Part shown: piece by piece, positions 23,860 through 32,906 of the stretch
How positions within the stretch are numbered: position 1 is the first letter of the stretch
Layout of the letters: the number at the start of each line of letters is the position of its first letter
Source: Hyphomicrobium sp.
GTDB taxonomy: Bacteria > Pseudomonadota > Alphaproteobacteria > Rhizobiales > Hyphomicrobiaceae
Direction: 5' to 3'
DNA: 64,000 bases
Assembly (NCBI GenBank): GCA_003987725.1
Contig: RXJH01000009.1
Location: 1 to 64,000, forward strand
Translations under genes and position numbers: made by a program
The notes under the pieces: model-generated
Database searches by the model: none
Told to the model about the DNA's origin: nothing
What the model saw: only the letters and a program-made list of their open reading frames with translations

Positions 23860-25314
23860 TTAACCGAGCTTGGCCAGTAACGCGATGACTTTGCGCAAAA
23901 AGGGGTTACTGGGGGTTGTTGCAAAGTAACGGAATGCCGCTTTCTTATTGATCTCCGAAAGCGTCGGATAGGGCGAAATCCATTCGGTCATCGCCTTTAT
24001 ATTATGGCCCTGAGATATGGCGAGCGACCACATCTGAATCAACTCGCTAGCCCCGGCTCCGACGATGCCCGCGCTCAAGATTTTCCCGCTTTTGGAGGTG
24101 ATGACCTTAATATGCCCGTCGGTCTCGTGTTCGATCTCGGCCCGGTCATTCTCGTGATAGGGCCAGCGAAGCACGTTTATCCGGCCAAACTTGACGCGTG
24201 CTTCGGTTTCGCTGAAGCCGACGGTTGCGAGTTCCGGATCGGTGAAGACGACGCGCGGCGCGTACCGGTCCTTGGTTCTCGCGGGCCAGCGAAAGAGCGA
24301 TCTCCGCAAAACGACTTCGGCGTGCTCGGCGGCAATATGAGCGTACCTTGGAGCGCCCGTCGCGTCGCCGATCGCAAAGACCCGGCTGTTGGCCGTGCGC
24401 AAGCCACCGTTAACTTTGATGGCGTTCTGCGCAACCTTTATGCCCGCAGCATCCAAACCGAGATCGGCGACGTTGGCCTTGCGTCCGGCAGTGACGAGCA
24501 CGGCAGTGCCTTCAATGATTTCTGGCGCGCCGTCAGTCTGAAGTTCGACGGCGATTTTTTCGGAGGTTCCCGAAACGTGCTTTATGTGCACGCCTTCGCG
24601 GATGACGATGCCTTCGCGGGAGAGGCGCGTCAGCAGCACGACGGCAAGCTCCGGGTCTTCGCCGCCGAGCGCGTGGGCTTTGTCGAGTACGGTGACGCGT
24701 GAACCGAGACGGCGGTAGGCTTGTGCCAGCTCAAGACCGGTTGCTCCCGCGCCGATGATGACGAGATGCGGAATGAGGGTCTTTTGCTCGAAGATCGTTT
24801 CGTTCGTGAAATAGGGAACGTCCGCCAGGCCTGGAATGGGTGGGATGACGGGCGACGAGCCGGTGGCGATGACGTACCGATGCGCGGAAATCCGGTAGTC
24901 GCCTGCCGCAACCGTCGCGCGGTCGATGAATTTTGCCGTTGCGGCGATGACGCGGATGCCGAGGCCGGTGAGGCGCTCGACGGACGAATTCGGAGAAATT
25001 TTCGCGGCGACGTCTTCAATGTAGTGGTTGACCGCCGCGTGGTCGATCAGCGGTTCGACACCACGGACGCCGAACGGCGATGCCGTGCGCATGGCGTGGG
25101 CGCGTTTGCCGGCCACGAGGAGCGCCTTTGACGCGACGCCTCCATAGTTAAGGCTGTCGCCGCCCATTTTATGTTTTTCGATCAGCACCACGCGCTGGCC
25201 GAATGCGGCCGCGGCCGTGGCGAGAGCCAAGCCACCCGCGCCTGCACCGATGATGCAAAAATCAGTTTCGATCTTTTGGCTCTGAGGGGTCTCTTCGGCC
25301 GTGTCTTTGGGCAT
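23860..25314 (-). CDS. Pyridine nucleotide-disulfide reductase fold flavoprotein without redox cysteines
   Basis: 484 residues from ATG 25314. The fold is that of dihydrolipoyl dehydrogenase and mercuric reductase: FAD site CIIGAGAGGLALATAAAAFG (residues 20-39), NAD(P) site VIIGAGATGLELAQAYRRLG, an FAD-binding GDATG motif and a dimerisation domain. The expected redox block GGxCLNxGC reads GGDSLNYGG, so both catalytic cysteines (positions 54 and 59) are replaced by Ser and Gly. The C-terminal HPYPTLSE reads SPYPTLSE, losing the catalytic His. The protein is full length and both nucleotide sites are kept, so selection on binding persists without disulfide chemistry. It is co-directional with, and 12 bases from, a histidine kinase. 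Confidence 0.9.
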   Translation of the reverse strand: MPKDTAEETPQSQKIETDFCIIGAGAGGLALATAAAAFGQRVVLIEKHKMGGDSLNYGGVASKALLVAGKRAHAMRTASPFGVRGVEPLIDHAAVNHYIEDVAAKISPNSSVERLTGLGIRVIAATAKFIDRATVAAGDYRISAHRYVIATGSSPVIPPIPGLADVPYFTNETIFEQKTLIPHLVIIGAGATGLELAQAYRRLGSRVTVLDKAHALGGEDPELAVVLLTRLSREGIVIREGVHIKHVSGTSEKIAVELQTDGAPEIIEGTAVLVTAGRKANVADLGLDAAGIKVAQNAIKVNGGLRTANSRVFAIGDATGAPRYAHIAAEHAEVVLRRSLFRWPARTKDRYAPRVVFTDPELATVGFSETEARVKFGRINVLRWPYHENDRAEIEHETDGHIKVITSKSGKILSAGIVGAGASELIQMWSLAISQGHNIKAMTEWISPYPTLSEINKKAAFRYFATTPSNPFLRKVIALLAKLG

Positions 25315-25389
25315 AAAGCGCGATCCGGAAAATGAATTTGGGTGGACTTGTGCCGCATCCGGCGAAAACGGGCGCGGCTCTCTATTCAA

Positions 25390-25567
25390 CGGCGTGATGG
25401 GCTTAGTTTAATATGCTGCGGGCGCTTTTGATGCCGGAGATGCGCCGCTATCCCCTGCTAGCAAACGCGCAGGGGACGTCCGACGTCATTTGCTGCCGAA
25501 AAAGCTCAGAGCTGCGGTCGCAGCTGCAATTCTTGCGGCGGCCGTGCAGCGGTCAGGTTCCGCCTCG
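25390..25567. other. Intergenic region upstream of rpmH, no gene
   Basis: Non-coding DNA between the divergent flavoprotein and rpmH genes. It contains a 7-base stem, CCCCTGC paired with GCAGGGG, at 25452-25475. The rpmH promoter follows at 25568. I see no gene here. Confidence 0.5.
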
Positions 25568-25596
25568 TTGACTTGCCCCATGGGCCCGACTATAAG
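25568..25596 (+). promoter_or_regulatory. Sigma-70 type promoter of rpmH
   Basis: TTGACT at 25568-25573 and TATAAG at 25591-25596 are separated by exactly 17 bases, a near-consensus housekeeping promoter. The rpmH start is about 140 bases downstream, leaving a long leader. Strong constitutive expression of L34 is expected. Confidence 0.7.
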
Positions 25597-25738
25597 GGCG
25601 CGAATTCCCGAGATATCTGCACACTGCCGGGGTCTTGAGCCGCGGGCAATGTGTATTGGTAAGTCTCGGATAAATAAGCAATATGCCGGTCGTCCGTCGC
25701 AGGATGCGGCTCTTTAAGAGACTTGGACGGAGAGTTCC

Positions 25739-25873
25739 GTGAAGCGCACATATCAACCGAGCCGCCTTGTTCGCAAGCGCCGCCACGGATTTCGCAAGCG
25801 TATGCTGACGGCCGGTGGTCAGAAGGTTCTGGCACGCCGTCGTTCGAAGGGCCGTAAGCGTCTTTCGGCCTAG
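25739..25873 (+). CDS. rpmH: 50S ribosomal protein L34
   Basis: 44 residues from a GTG at 25739, preceded by GGAGAG. The sequence [19 protein letters not shown], continuing through [19 protein letters not shown] to KRLSA, is the full conserved L34 of alphaproteobacteria, a basic protein of the large subunit near the exit tunnel. It is followed by rnpA, 42 bases on, the classical rpmH-rnpA pair. It is shorter than many ORF-length cut-offs, but the identity is certain. Confidence 0.98.
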   Translation: MKRTYQPSRLVRKRRHGFRKRMLTAGGQKVLARRRSKGRKRLSA

Positions 25874-25915
25874 TCAGGTCTAGCGCCAAGGCCCCGCTGT
25901 CGCATTGTCGCGGCT

Positions 25916-26311
25916 TTGGAGGCTGTCATTCCAATCCTGCCCACGCTCAAGGCGCGCTCCGAATTTCTGGCTGTGCGCGGCGGCCGGCGCTCATCGACGC
26001 CGGCATTTCTTGTTGAAATGCGCGAACGGCCGGACGTGATCACGCGCGCCGTCGAGGGCCCGCGTTTCGGGTTCACCATCACGAAAAAGATCGGTAACGC
26101 CGTTACCCGTAACCGTATCCGGCGGCGCCTCAAGGCTGCTTTCGCGGCGGATCTCAAGCAAAGAACGCTCGGGGCGTGCGACTATGTGGTGGTCGCCCGG
26201 CGCGCCGCTCTCGACCGGCCCTATGCATTGCTTCTCGGCGACGTCACCCAGGCCATGTCCGCGCTGCAGCATGGCCGGCCAGCCCGCGCTAATAAAAAAG
26301 GTTCAGCGTGA
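25916..26311 (+). CDS. rnpA: Ribonuclease P protein component
   Basis: 131 residues if started at TTG 25916; the true start is unclear because GGAG lies at 25918-25921, so a start a few codons later (near the ATT or CTG codons at 25928-25940) is also possible. The RNase P protein core is present: KARSEFLAVRGGRRSS, FGFTITKKIGNAVTRNRIRRRLKAAF (the RNA-binding RNR motif) and DYVVVARRAAL. It binds the M1 RNA in tRNA 5' processing. It follows rpmH and precedes yidC by 90 bases; no yidD lies between. Confidence 0.93.
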   Translation: MEAVIPILPTLKARSEFLAVRGGRRSSTPAFLVEMRERPDVITRAVEGPRFGFTITKKIGNAVTRNRIRRRLKAAFAADLKQRTLGACDYVVVARRAALDRPYALLLGDVTQAMSALQHGRPARANKKGSA

Positions 26312-26401
26312 CTGGGTGTCCCCTTCCTTTTATCACCAGTTTCCGCCATCGCTTCGGCCTGAATGAGGCCCCTGCCGCCGGCACCGCGCCCTGAGGATTT
26401 G

Positions 26402-28282
26402 ATGAGCTCTCCCAACGATCCCAAAGACCAGAACAATTTGATCCTCGCCGTGGTGTTGTCGATCCTGGTGCTGATGGGATGGCAGTACTTTTTTGCACGC
26501 CCGCAAATCCAGCATGAGCAGGCGCGTCAGGAATTCAACAAAGAGATCGACGCTCAGAACAAGGGCACTTCGACGACGGAAGCGCCGCCGAACGTCGCCA
26601 ACGCGCCGGTTGCTCCGCCGGCGACAGCGGTTCCAGGCGCAAGCGGCCAGCCGCTTCCTGCCAAGGCGCTGACGCGCGAAGAAATTCTGAAAGAGTCGCC
26701 GCGCATTCAAATTGCGACGCCGTCGCTTGAAGGGTCGATCGATCTGAAGAGCGGCCGTATCGACGATCTGGTGCTGTCGCAATATCGCGAGACGATCGAT
26801 CCCAATAGTCCGAAGGTCACGCTGCTGTCGCCTGCCGGCTCGGTGGATCCTTATTTCGCGGAATTCGGATGGGTGCCGCAGGCCGGATCGGCGATCAAGG
26901 TGCCGGACCGCGATACCAACTGGACGGTTGCAGGCGGCACGACGCTGACGCCAGAGACGCCGGTCAGCCTGACGTGGGACAATGGCCAGGGCGTCGTCTT
27001 CCATCGCACCATCTCTGTCGACAAGGACTACATGTTCAAGGTCGTCGACGAGTTCGAAAACAAGACCAACGCCGACGTCACGTTGATGCCCTATGCGCGC
27101 GTGCACCGTAGCGGCCATCCGCCGTCGCAGGTCTTCTCGGTTCTGCATGAAGGTCTCGTCGGCGTTTCCGGCGACCATGGCCTGCAGGAGTTCAGGTTCG
27201 CCGACGCCGTCAAGAGCGGTGTTCCGACCACGTTCGACAATGTGATCGGCGGCTGGCTCGGCATTACGGACAAGTACTGGGCGACGTCGCTCGTTCCGGA
27301 TCAGACGGCACCGTATCGCGCGACATACTCCGCGCTTCCCGCGCGCGATCCCGGCGGCAAGGACGCGTTCCAGACCGACTATCTGCGCGGCGCGATTTCG
27401 GTTCCTCCCGGAATGCGGAAGGGAACCGAGGCACATCTTTTCGCAGGCGCCAAGAAGGCTTCCTTGATCGACGGCTACGAGAATGCGCTCAACATTCTTC
27501 GTTTCGACCGGATGATCGATTGGGGCTGGTTCTACTTCATCACGCGCCCACTCTTCCGTTTGATGGAGTTCATCAACGGGATCGTGCACAACTTCGGCAT
27601 CACCATTCTCATTCTGACCGTGTTCGTGAAGGCGGCGTTCTATCCGCTCGCCAACAAACAGTACGAGAGCATGGCGCGCATGAAGAAGATGCAGCCCGAA
27701 ATGCAGCGGCTCAGAGAGCTGCATAAGGACGATCCGCAGCGGCAGCAGAAAGAGATCTTCGAGCTCTACCGCAAGGAGAAGATCAATCCGCTTGCGGGCT
27801 GTTGGCCGATCCTGCTGCAGATCCCGGTCTTCTTCGCGCTCTATAAGGTGCTGTTCGTCACCATCGACATGCGCCATGCCCCGTTCTTCGGCTGGATCCA
27901 CGATCTGTCCGCGCCGGATCCGACGTCGATCTTCAATCTATTCGGGCTTCTGCCGTTCACCGCGCCGGAATTCCTGCATATCGGCGCGTGGCCGCTCATC
28001 ATGGGTCTCACCATGTGGGTTCAGATGCAACTCAACCCGCCGCAGCCGGATCCCATTCAGCAGCAGATCTTCCAGTGGATGCCTGTGATGTTCACGTTCC
28101 TGCTGGCGAGCTTCCCGGCCGGTCTCGTGATCTACTGGGCGTGGAGCAACACGCTGTCCATCTGCCAGCAGATGATGATCAACAAGAGGAACGGCGCCGA
28201 GATTCATCTGTTCGATAATCTCAAGCGGACGTTTGCACCGCTCTTACGCTTGTTCGGGGCGAGCGGCGGCCCAGGCAAATAA
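26402..28282 (+). CDS. yidC: Membrane protein insertase YidC (OxaA)
   Basis: 626 residues; ATG 26402 follows GAGG. Signal-anchor helix (about 10-28, LILAVVLSILVLMGWQYFF), a Pro/Ala-rich linker, the large periplasmic beta-sandwich domain (about 90-370) and the C-terminal insertase core with five helices: GWFYFITRPLFRLMEFIN, NFGITILILTVFVKAAFYPLANKQYESMARMKKMQPEMQ, INPLAGCWPILLQIPVFFALYKVLF, and two later ones. The conserved Arg that faces the hydrophilic groove falls in VFVKAAFYPL (here Lys). It inserts membrane proteins with or without SecYEG. It is co-directional with engB, 47 bases on. Confidence 0.97.
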   Translation: MSSPNDPKDQNNLILAVVLSILVLMGWQYFFARPQIQHEQARQEFNKEIDAQNKGTSTTEAPPNVANAPVAPPATAVPGASGQPLPAKALTREEILKESPRIQIATPSLEGSIDLKSGRIDDLVLSQYRETIDPNSPKVTLLSPAGSVDPYFAEFGWVPQAGSAIKVPDRDTNWTVAGGTTLTPETPVSLTWDNGQGVVFHRTISVDKDYMFKVVDEFENKTNADVTLMPYARVHRSGHPPSQVFSVLHEGLVGVSGDHGLQEFRFADAVKSGVPTTFDNVIGGWLGITDKYWATSLVPDQTAPYRATYSALPARDPGGKDAFQTDYLRGAISVPPGMRKGTEAHLFAGAKKASLIDGYENALNILRFDRMIDWGWFYFITRPLFRLMEFINGIVHNFGITILILTVFVKAAFYPLANKQYESMARMKKMQPEMQRLRELHKDDPQRQQKEIFELYRKEKINPLAGCWPILLQIPVFFALYKVLFVTIDMRHAPFFGWIHDLSAPDPTSIFNLFGLLPFTAPEFLHIGAWPLIMGLTMWVQMQLNPPQPDPIQQQIFQWMPVMFTFLLASFPAGLVIYWAWSNTLSICQQMMINKRNGAEIHLFDNLKRTFAPLLRLFGASGGPGK

Positions 28283-28329
28283 TTTGCCGGGGGCGGCTCG
28301 CTGCGGGTCGCCCTTAAACGGATTTCCAC

Positions 28330-28986
28330 ATGACAGACGCTGAGACCTTATCGGCTGACCAGATCGAAAACGGCCGGCGTCTTTTTACGCGCGCCTGGAC
28401 GTTCGCGCGCGGCACGCCCGATCTCGATCATCTGCCACCGGACGACCGGCCGGAGATCGCGTTTGCGGGCCGTTCCAACGTCGGCAAGTCGAGCCTTATC
28501 AACGCGCTCGTCGGCCAGCTTCGGCTCGCCCGCGCCTCGAACACGCCGGGGCGAACGCAGGAGCTGAACTTCTTCACCGACCCGGAAGCCGATCTCTTTC
28601 TCGTCGACATGCCGGGCTACGGATTTGCGGAAGCGCCGAAGGAAAAGGTCGCGGCCTGGAACAAGGTCATCCGCGCCTATCTCGCGGGCCGTCGAACGCT
28701 TCTCAGGGTGTTTCTGCTCATCGATGCGCGGCACGGGCTGAAGCCCCCGGACGATGAGATCCTCAATCTGCTCGACGGCGCGGCCGTCTCCTATCAGGTC
28801 GTTCTGACCAAGGCCGACAAAATCAAGCCGACGGAACTCGAGAAGGTGAAGGCGCACACACTCGCGGCGCTGGCGAAGCGTCCGGCGGCATTTCCGTCCA
28901 TCATCGCGACGTCGTCGGAAAAGGCTCTCGGATTCGAGACGTTGCGCGGGACGATCGCGCAGCTTCTGGAATCGCACGGCCAGTGA
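28330..28986 (+). CDS. engB: Ribosome biogenesis GTP-binding protein EngB (YsxC/YihA)
   Basis: 218 residues. All GTPase motifs are visible: G1 [16 protein letters not shown]2 [12 protein letters not shown]3 [14 protein letters not shown]4 LTKADK and G5-like ATSSEK. It is an essential GTPase acting in assembly of the large ribosomal subunit. It follows yidC and ends two bases before the stop of the convergent Clp-N protein gene, a tight convergent pair with no room for a terminator. The gene is normal in length. Confidence 0.97.
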   Translation: MTDAETLSADQIENGRRLFTRAWTFARGTPDLDHLPPDDRPEIAFAGRSNVGKSSLINALVGQLRLARASNTPGRTQELNFFTDPEADLFLVDMPGYGFAEAPKEKVAAWNKVIRAYLAGRRTLLRVFLLIDARHGLKPPDDEILNLLDGAAVSYQVVLTKADKIKPTELEKVKAHTLAALAKRPAAFPSIIATSSEKALGFETLRGTIAQLLESHGQ

Positions 28987-28988
28987 CG

Positions 28989-30914
28989 TCAGTGCAGGAA
29001 CTTCTGGATTAGCGACGTCGCCGTGCCCATCCCGCTCTCGCCGAACGTCGCGAGCGCGCCGCCGACGATGGCGGCAACCGTCCATCCCGTAAGCCGGGCG
29101 AACGCGCGGGCGAGGTTGGCACGAACCTTCACCTCGACGAGCTGATCGGGAAGCGCAGTTTCCGCGGCAACGCCGTCGGCGCCTATCGTTCGCGCCGACA
29201 CGACGATCTGCAAGCTCGACCAGCCGCGCGTTTGCGGCGTGATCAGAAAGCGCCAGCTCGCGAAATCGTCGCTTGCGTAGCCGAGGTTGCTTTCGATCCA
29301 CTGCGTCTCAGGTGATGCCGACTCGATGAAGAAGCCGCCTTCGGGCGCACGCAGGCGAACCGACATCGCCTTAGTGACGGCGATGGAGTGCTGCCAGACC
29401 TTGCCATCGCCATCGAGGCCTTCCGTCAGCGCCTTTACCGAGGCTTTGGCGATTCGGATTTCGGCGCGCGAAGTCTTGCCGACGCGCATCGAACGCGGAA
29501 TGTTTTCCGCCAGCTGTCCGGCCTCGACGTTTGGACCTTTTGCGCCTTTGGCCTTGCGGCGTTGCTTGCCTTCCGGCGCCTGACGCTGCGGTGCCGGGGC
29601 GGACATCGGCGGACCCGAGCGGAGCGCGGGGTCGTGACCGAGATTCGGATTGGGCCTCTGACCGGGCATGCCCAATGGCACCCCTATCGGCGCACCCATT
29701 GGCGAACCGGGACCCATTGGGGGACTCGAAGGCGCCGGCGGGCGCATGCGCATTCCGCCTGGGCTGCCTGGCATCGGGCCGCCGGGTGGAATGGGGGGCG
29801 GCAGCACTCTTGACGGCTGCGGGCGCGGCGGCAGATCGGCGAAAATTTCAGGAGGCGGAGCGGGGCTCGCTTCCGGTGGGCCTCCCGGATATGGCCGAGG
29901 ATAGGCGGGCTGCTCCGGCGCTGGGACCGGGGAAGGTGCTTGTTGTCCGGGTGGCCGCGCAGGAAGCGGCAGCGAAGGCTCGGGCGCGGATGGTTGGCGT
30001 AGGGATGGTTGGGGCGCGGCGGAGCCCGGCGGCGACGTCGTGTAGGCGACCGACGGACGGCCAAAACTCGGACCGCCCAAGTTCGTATCGCCGAAGCTCG
30101 GCTCGGTTCGCTGTTGCGTTTCGCGTTCGCCGCCGATCGGCAGCTTCGGATCGAGGGATGCGGGCGGCGATGGCGGCGGCGCTTCGGAAGGGGGGGAAGA
30201 ATCGGCTCCGAATGGAGGTTCGATGCTGAGGGAAGGCTCGGCTTCGGGCGCCGACACGACCTCAGGCAGCGGGGGTGCGGGTTCTTCTGCCGCGGGCATA
30301 GGATACGGCGCAGCCGGGGGGGCGGGCCGCGGCATATCCTTCATGATTTCGCGCAAGGAAGGTGCCGCGCGCGATTGAACGCGTTCGCGGGCGCGGGCTA
30401 GCACATCGTCGGCAACAGGCGGCGCCGGCTGCGCGGGTGCGGGTGTTTCGCGCGGGGCGGCCAATGCTGCCTGCAGAGCACGGATGGCGTTATCGAACGT
30501 CAATCCGTGGGCTTCGAGAATTTCGGCCGCCATGCTTCGCGCGTCGCCGACGATGGCGGCGAGCACGATCGCGCCGTTGATGTCCCGCCTGCGGCTTCCC
30601 CGCGCGGCGGCTGCAGCGGCTTCCAGTATGCGACGGACGTCCTTCGATACGCCCAGCGAATCTTGAGGGTTCGGAGACGGTTGCGTGCTTGCCAGCACGC
30701 GCGCGATGACGTCCGCTTTCAGCCGGGCGCCGTCGATTTGGCTCGCGTCGAGCACCGCGCTGGCGTCAGGATCGTCACAAAGGGCGGCAAGCAAATGCTC
30801 GAGCGAAACCTCCGCCGCGCCGCTGGAGCCAGCAAAATCGGCTCCCCGCGCCAGCGTGGCGCCGAGATCGGAGGACATCGGAATTTGAGCAATATCTGTG
30901 GCCGTCACGCCCAC
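28989..30914 (-). CDS. Clp-N domain protein with proline-rich linker and C-terminal membrane helix
   Basis: 641 residues from a GTG at 30914 preceded by AGGAGACATC; a TTG start 24 bases earlier is less likely. Residues 13-145 resemble the double Clp repeat of ClpA/ClpB (SSDLGATLARGADFA, EVSLEHLLAALCDDPDASAVL, then VRRILEAAAAAARGSRRRDINGAIVLAAIV), but there is no AAA+ ATPase module. A low-complexity Pro/Ala/Gly region follows (about 150-440), then a basic patch (KQRRKAKGAKG), a folded C-terminal domain with WQHSIAVTKAMSVRLRAPEGGFFIES and WRFLITPQTRGWSSLQIVVSA, and a terminal hydrophobic segment (GWTVAAIVGGALATFGESG). It may be a membrane adaptor for a peptide substrate or protease. Function unknown. 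Confidence 0.85.
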   Translation of the reverse strand: MGVTATDIAQIPMSSDLGATLARGADFAGSSGAAEVSLEHLLAALCDDPDASAVLDASQIDGARLKADVIARVLASTQPSPNPQDSLGVSKDVRRILEAAAAAARGSRRRDINGAIVLAAIVGDARSMAAEILEAHGLTFDNAIRALQAALAAPRETPAPAQPAPPVADDVLARARERVQSRAAPSLREIMKDMPRPAPPAAPYPMPAAEEPAPPLPEVVSAPEAEPSLSIEPPFGADSSPPSEAPPPSPPASLDPKLPIGGERETQQRTEPSFGDTNLGGPSFGRPSVAYTTSPPGSAAPQPSLRQPSAPEPSLPLPARPPGQQAPSPVPAPEQPAYPRPYPGGPPEASPAPPPEIFADLPPRPQPSRVLPPPIPPGGPMPGSPGGMRMRPPAPSSPPMGPGSPMGAPIGVPLGMPGQRPNPNLGHDPALRSGPPMSAPAPQRQAPEGKQRRKAKGAKGPNVEAGQLAENIPRSMRVGKTSRAEIRIAKASVKALTEGLDGDGKVWQHSIAVTKAMSVRLRAPEGGFFIESASPETQWIESNLGYASDDFASWRFLITPQTRGWSSLQIVVSARTIGADGVAAETALPDQLVEVKVRANLARAFARLTGWTVAAIVGGALATFGESGMGTATSLIQKFLH

Positions 30915-31195
30915 GATGTCTCCTGAACTGAAGGCCAAAACTGGCAGGACTCGCCAGGACTCAATGCATTAACGTGCCGAAAGTACATACTCATGGCAAG
31001 GTTATAGCAAGGTCATGACCCTCGGGACGGCAGAATGACTTTCGTCCCCAGGTGCCCACGATTGCCTGCGTCAGTAACGCCCGGATGTGGCAAAGACCGG
31101 GAAATCCATTGAGGCATTTTGCCGAGAAGCTATAAGACCGCGACGAGGCGACCGGCTCCCCGCCGGCGCGATCGGAATGGCAAAAGGGGGAGCCT

Positions 31196-32152
31196 GTGAC
31201 GTCAACGAAAAGTCTCTCGGAAAATGCTGCCGCGGCCCCGGCTGAAAAGCCGCTGAGCGCGCATCAGCAGGCGCGGATCCTCGCCGAAGCCATCCCGCAT
31301 CTCATCCTTTACGATGAAAAGACCGTTGTCATAAAATTCGGCGGCAACGCGATGGGCGACGAGGAGCTTTTCAAAGCCTTCGCGCAGGACATCGTTTACC
31401 TGAAGCAATCCGGCATCAATCCGATCGTCGTGCACGGTGGCGGGCCGCAGATCGGCAGCATGCTGCAGAAGCTCGCGATCAAGTCGGATTTCGTTCACGG
31501 TTTGCGCGTGACGGACAAGCCGACGGTCGAGATCGTCGAGATGGTGCTTTCCGGGAAGATCAACAAGGAGATCGTTTCGGCCATCAACCGGCAAGGCGGC
31601 AAGGCGGTCGGCATCTCGGGCAAAGATGCCAACTTGATGATCGCCAAGAAGATCACTGAAATGCCGCACCCTCAGTCGAACGAGATGCAGAAGGTGGATA
31701 TCGGCTTCGTCGGCGATCCGCTGGAGGTCAATCCGCACATCGTCGAAGTCATTTCGAAATCCGATCTCATTCCTGTGATCGCGCCCGTTGCCATCGGCCG
31801 CGACGGCGAAACGCTGAACGTCAACGCCGATACGTTCGCATCGGCTCTTGCGGCGCGCATGCAGGCCAAGCGCCTGCTTCTGTTGACCGACGTTTCCGGC
31901 GTGCTCGATGAGAATAAGAAGCTCATTCCGAGCCTTTCGATCGAAGAAGCGCGCACCATGATCAAGACCGGCGCAATTTCGGGCGGGATGATCCCAAAAA
32001 TCGAAGGCTGCATCGAGGTCGTCGAGGCGGGCGTCGAGGGCGTCGTTGTCATCGACGGGCGCGTGCCGCACTGCGTGCTGTTGGAACTCTTCACCGAACA
32101 CGGCGTCGGTACGCTCGTGAAACGCGCGGAGCGCAAGCGGGGCAAGAGTTGA
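31196..32152 (+). CDS. argB: Acetylglutamate kinase
   Basis: 318 residues from GTG 31196 with a GGGGGAG ribosome site. The amino-acid kinase fold is plain: VVIKFGGNAMGDEELFKAFAQDIVYLKQSG, PIVVHGGGPQIGSML, GDPLEVN, INVNADTFASALAARMQAKRLLLLTDVSGVLD and GMIPKIEGCIEVVEAGVEGVVVIDGR. It phosphorylates N-acetylglutamate in arginine synthesis, cytoplasmic and usually feedback-inhibited by arginine when it has the N-terminal extension present here (about 30 residues). It starts an operon with the nucleotidase (overlapping TGATG) and the LysE gene. Confidence 0.97.
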   Translation: MTSTKSLSENAAAAPAEKPLSAHQQARILAEAIPHLILYDEKTVVIKFGGNAMGDEELFKAFAQDIVYLKQSGINPIVVHGGGPQIGSMLQKLAIKSDFVHGLRVTDKPTVEIVEMVLSGKINKEIVSAINRQGGKAVGISGKDANLMIAKKITEMPHPQSNEMQKVDIGFVGDPLEVNPHIVEVISKSDLIPVIAPVAIGRDGETLNVNADTFASALAARMQAKRLLLLTDVSGVLDENKKLIPSLSIEEARTMIKTGAISGGMIPKIEGCIEVVEAGVEGVVVIDGRVPHCVLLELFTEHGVGTLVKRAERKRGKS

Positions 32153-32904
32153 TGGCGGCATCCGCCTCAACGCCGGATTTGCCGAAGCTTGCGCAGGTGG
32201 CGGCGAAGCGCGGCTTCGATCACGTCGATACCTGGATTTTCGATCTCGACAACACGCTCTATCCGGCGTCCTGCAACCTCTTCGCGCAGGTCGATCTCAG
32301 GATGAGCGAATTTATCGCCAAGACGATCGGCGTTCCGCGCGAGCATGCGCGGCATCTGCAGAAGGCCTACTACCGGCAGTTCGGCACGACGCTCGCGGGG
32401 CTGATGAAGGTTCATAAGCTGCCGCCCGGCCCGTTTCTCGAGTACGTGCACGATATCGATCTTTCGGTCGTGCCGGCGCTGCCGGATCTCGCCGCCGCGA
32501 TCGCCGCTCTTCCCGGACGACGGCTGATTTTCACCAACGGCTCGCGGGTTCATGCGGAGAACGTCGCCCGTAAACTCGGCGTGCTCGATCTCTTCGACGA
32601 CATCTGCGATATCGCGGCGATCGAATATGTTCCGAAGCCCGAGCGTGAAGCCTTCGACCGGATGCTGAAGCTGCATGATGTTCCGGCAGGGCAAGCGGCG
32701 ATGTTCGAGGACATGCCGCATAACCTCCTTCCGGCATCGACGCTCGGCATGACGACGGTGCTCGTTCATTCCGACTACATCGACCATCCCGCGCAATTGA
32801 AAATCCGGGAATGGCGTGAGCTTCCCGATCACGTCCATTATTTGACGCGTGATCTGACGAGGTTTCTCGTCGATGAGGTTTCGGCGCCGACGGGGCGTAA
32901 ATAG
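32152..32904 (+). CDS. HAD-superfamily pyrimidine 5'-nucleotidase
   Basis: 250 residues; its ATG overlaps the argB stop. HAD motif I is WIFDLDNTLYP (catalytic Asp pair), motif II IFTNGSRVHAENV, motif III KPEREAFDRML and motif IV FEDMPHNLLPASTLGMTTVLV. The cap and sequence match the Sdt1/UMPH-like pyrimidine 5'-nucleotidases that dephosphorylate UMP and CMP. In Hyphomicrobiales it normally sits just after argB, as here. Cytoplasmic, magnesium-dependent. Confidence 0.93.
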   Translation: MAASASTPDLPKLAQVAAKRGFDHVDTWIFDLDNTLYPASCNLFAQVDLRMSEFIAKTIGVPREHARHLQKAYYRQFGTTLAGLMKVHKLPPGPFLEYVHDIDLSVVPALPDLAAAIAALPGRRLIFTNGSRVHAENVARKLGVLDLFDDICDIAAIEYVPKPEREAFDRMLKLHDVPAGQAAMFEDMPHNLLPASTLGMTTVLVHSDYIDHPAQLKIREWRELPDHVHYLTRDLTRFLVDEVSAPTGRK

Positions 32905-32906
32905 CC

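Noticed and set aside
26333-27901. Long minus-strand frame of 522 codons
   Set aside because: It lies wholly opposite yidC and has the Arg/His/Asp-rich composition of an antisense shadow in high-GC DNA; yidC has clear family motifs.
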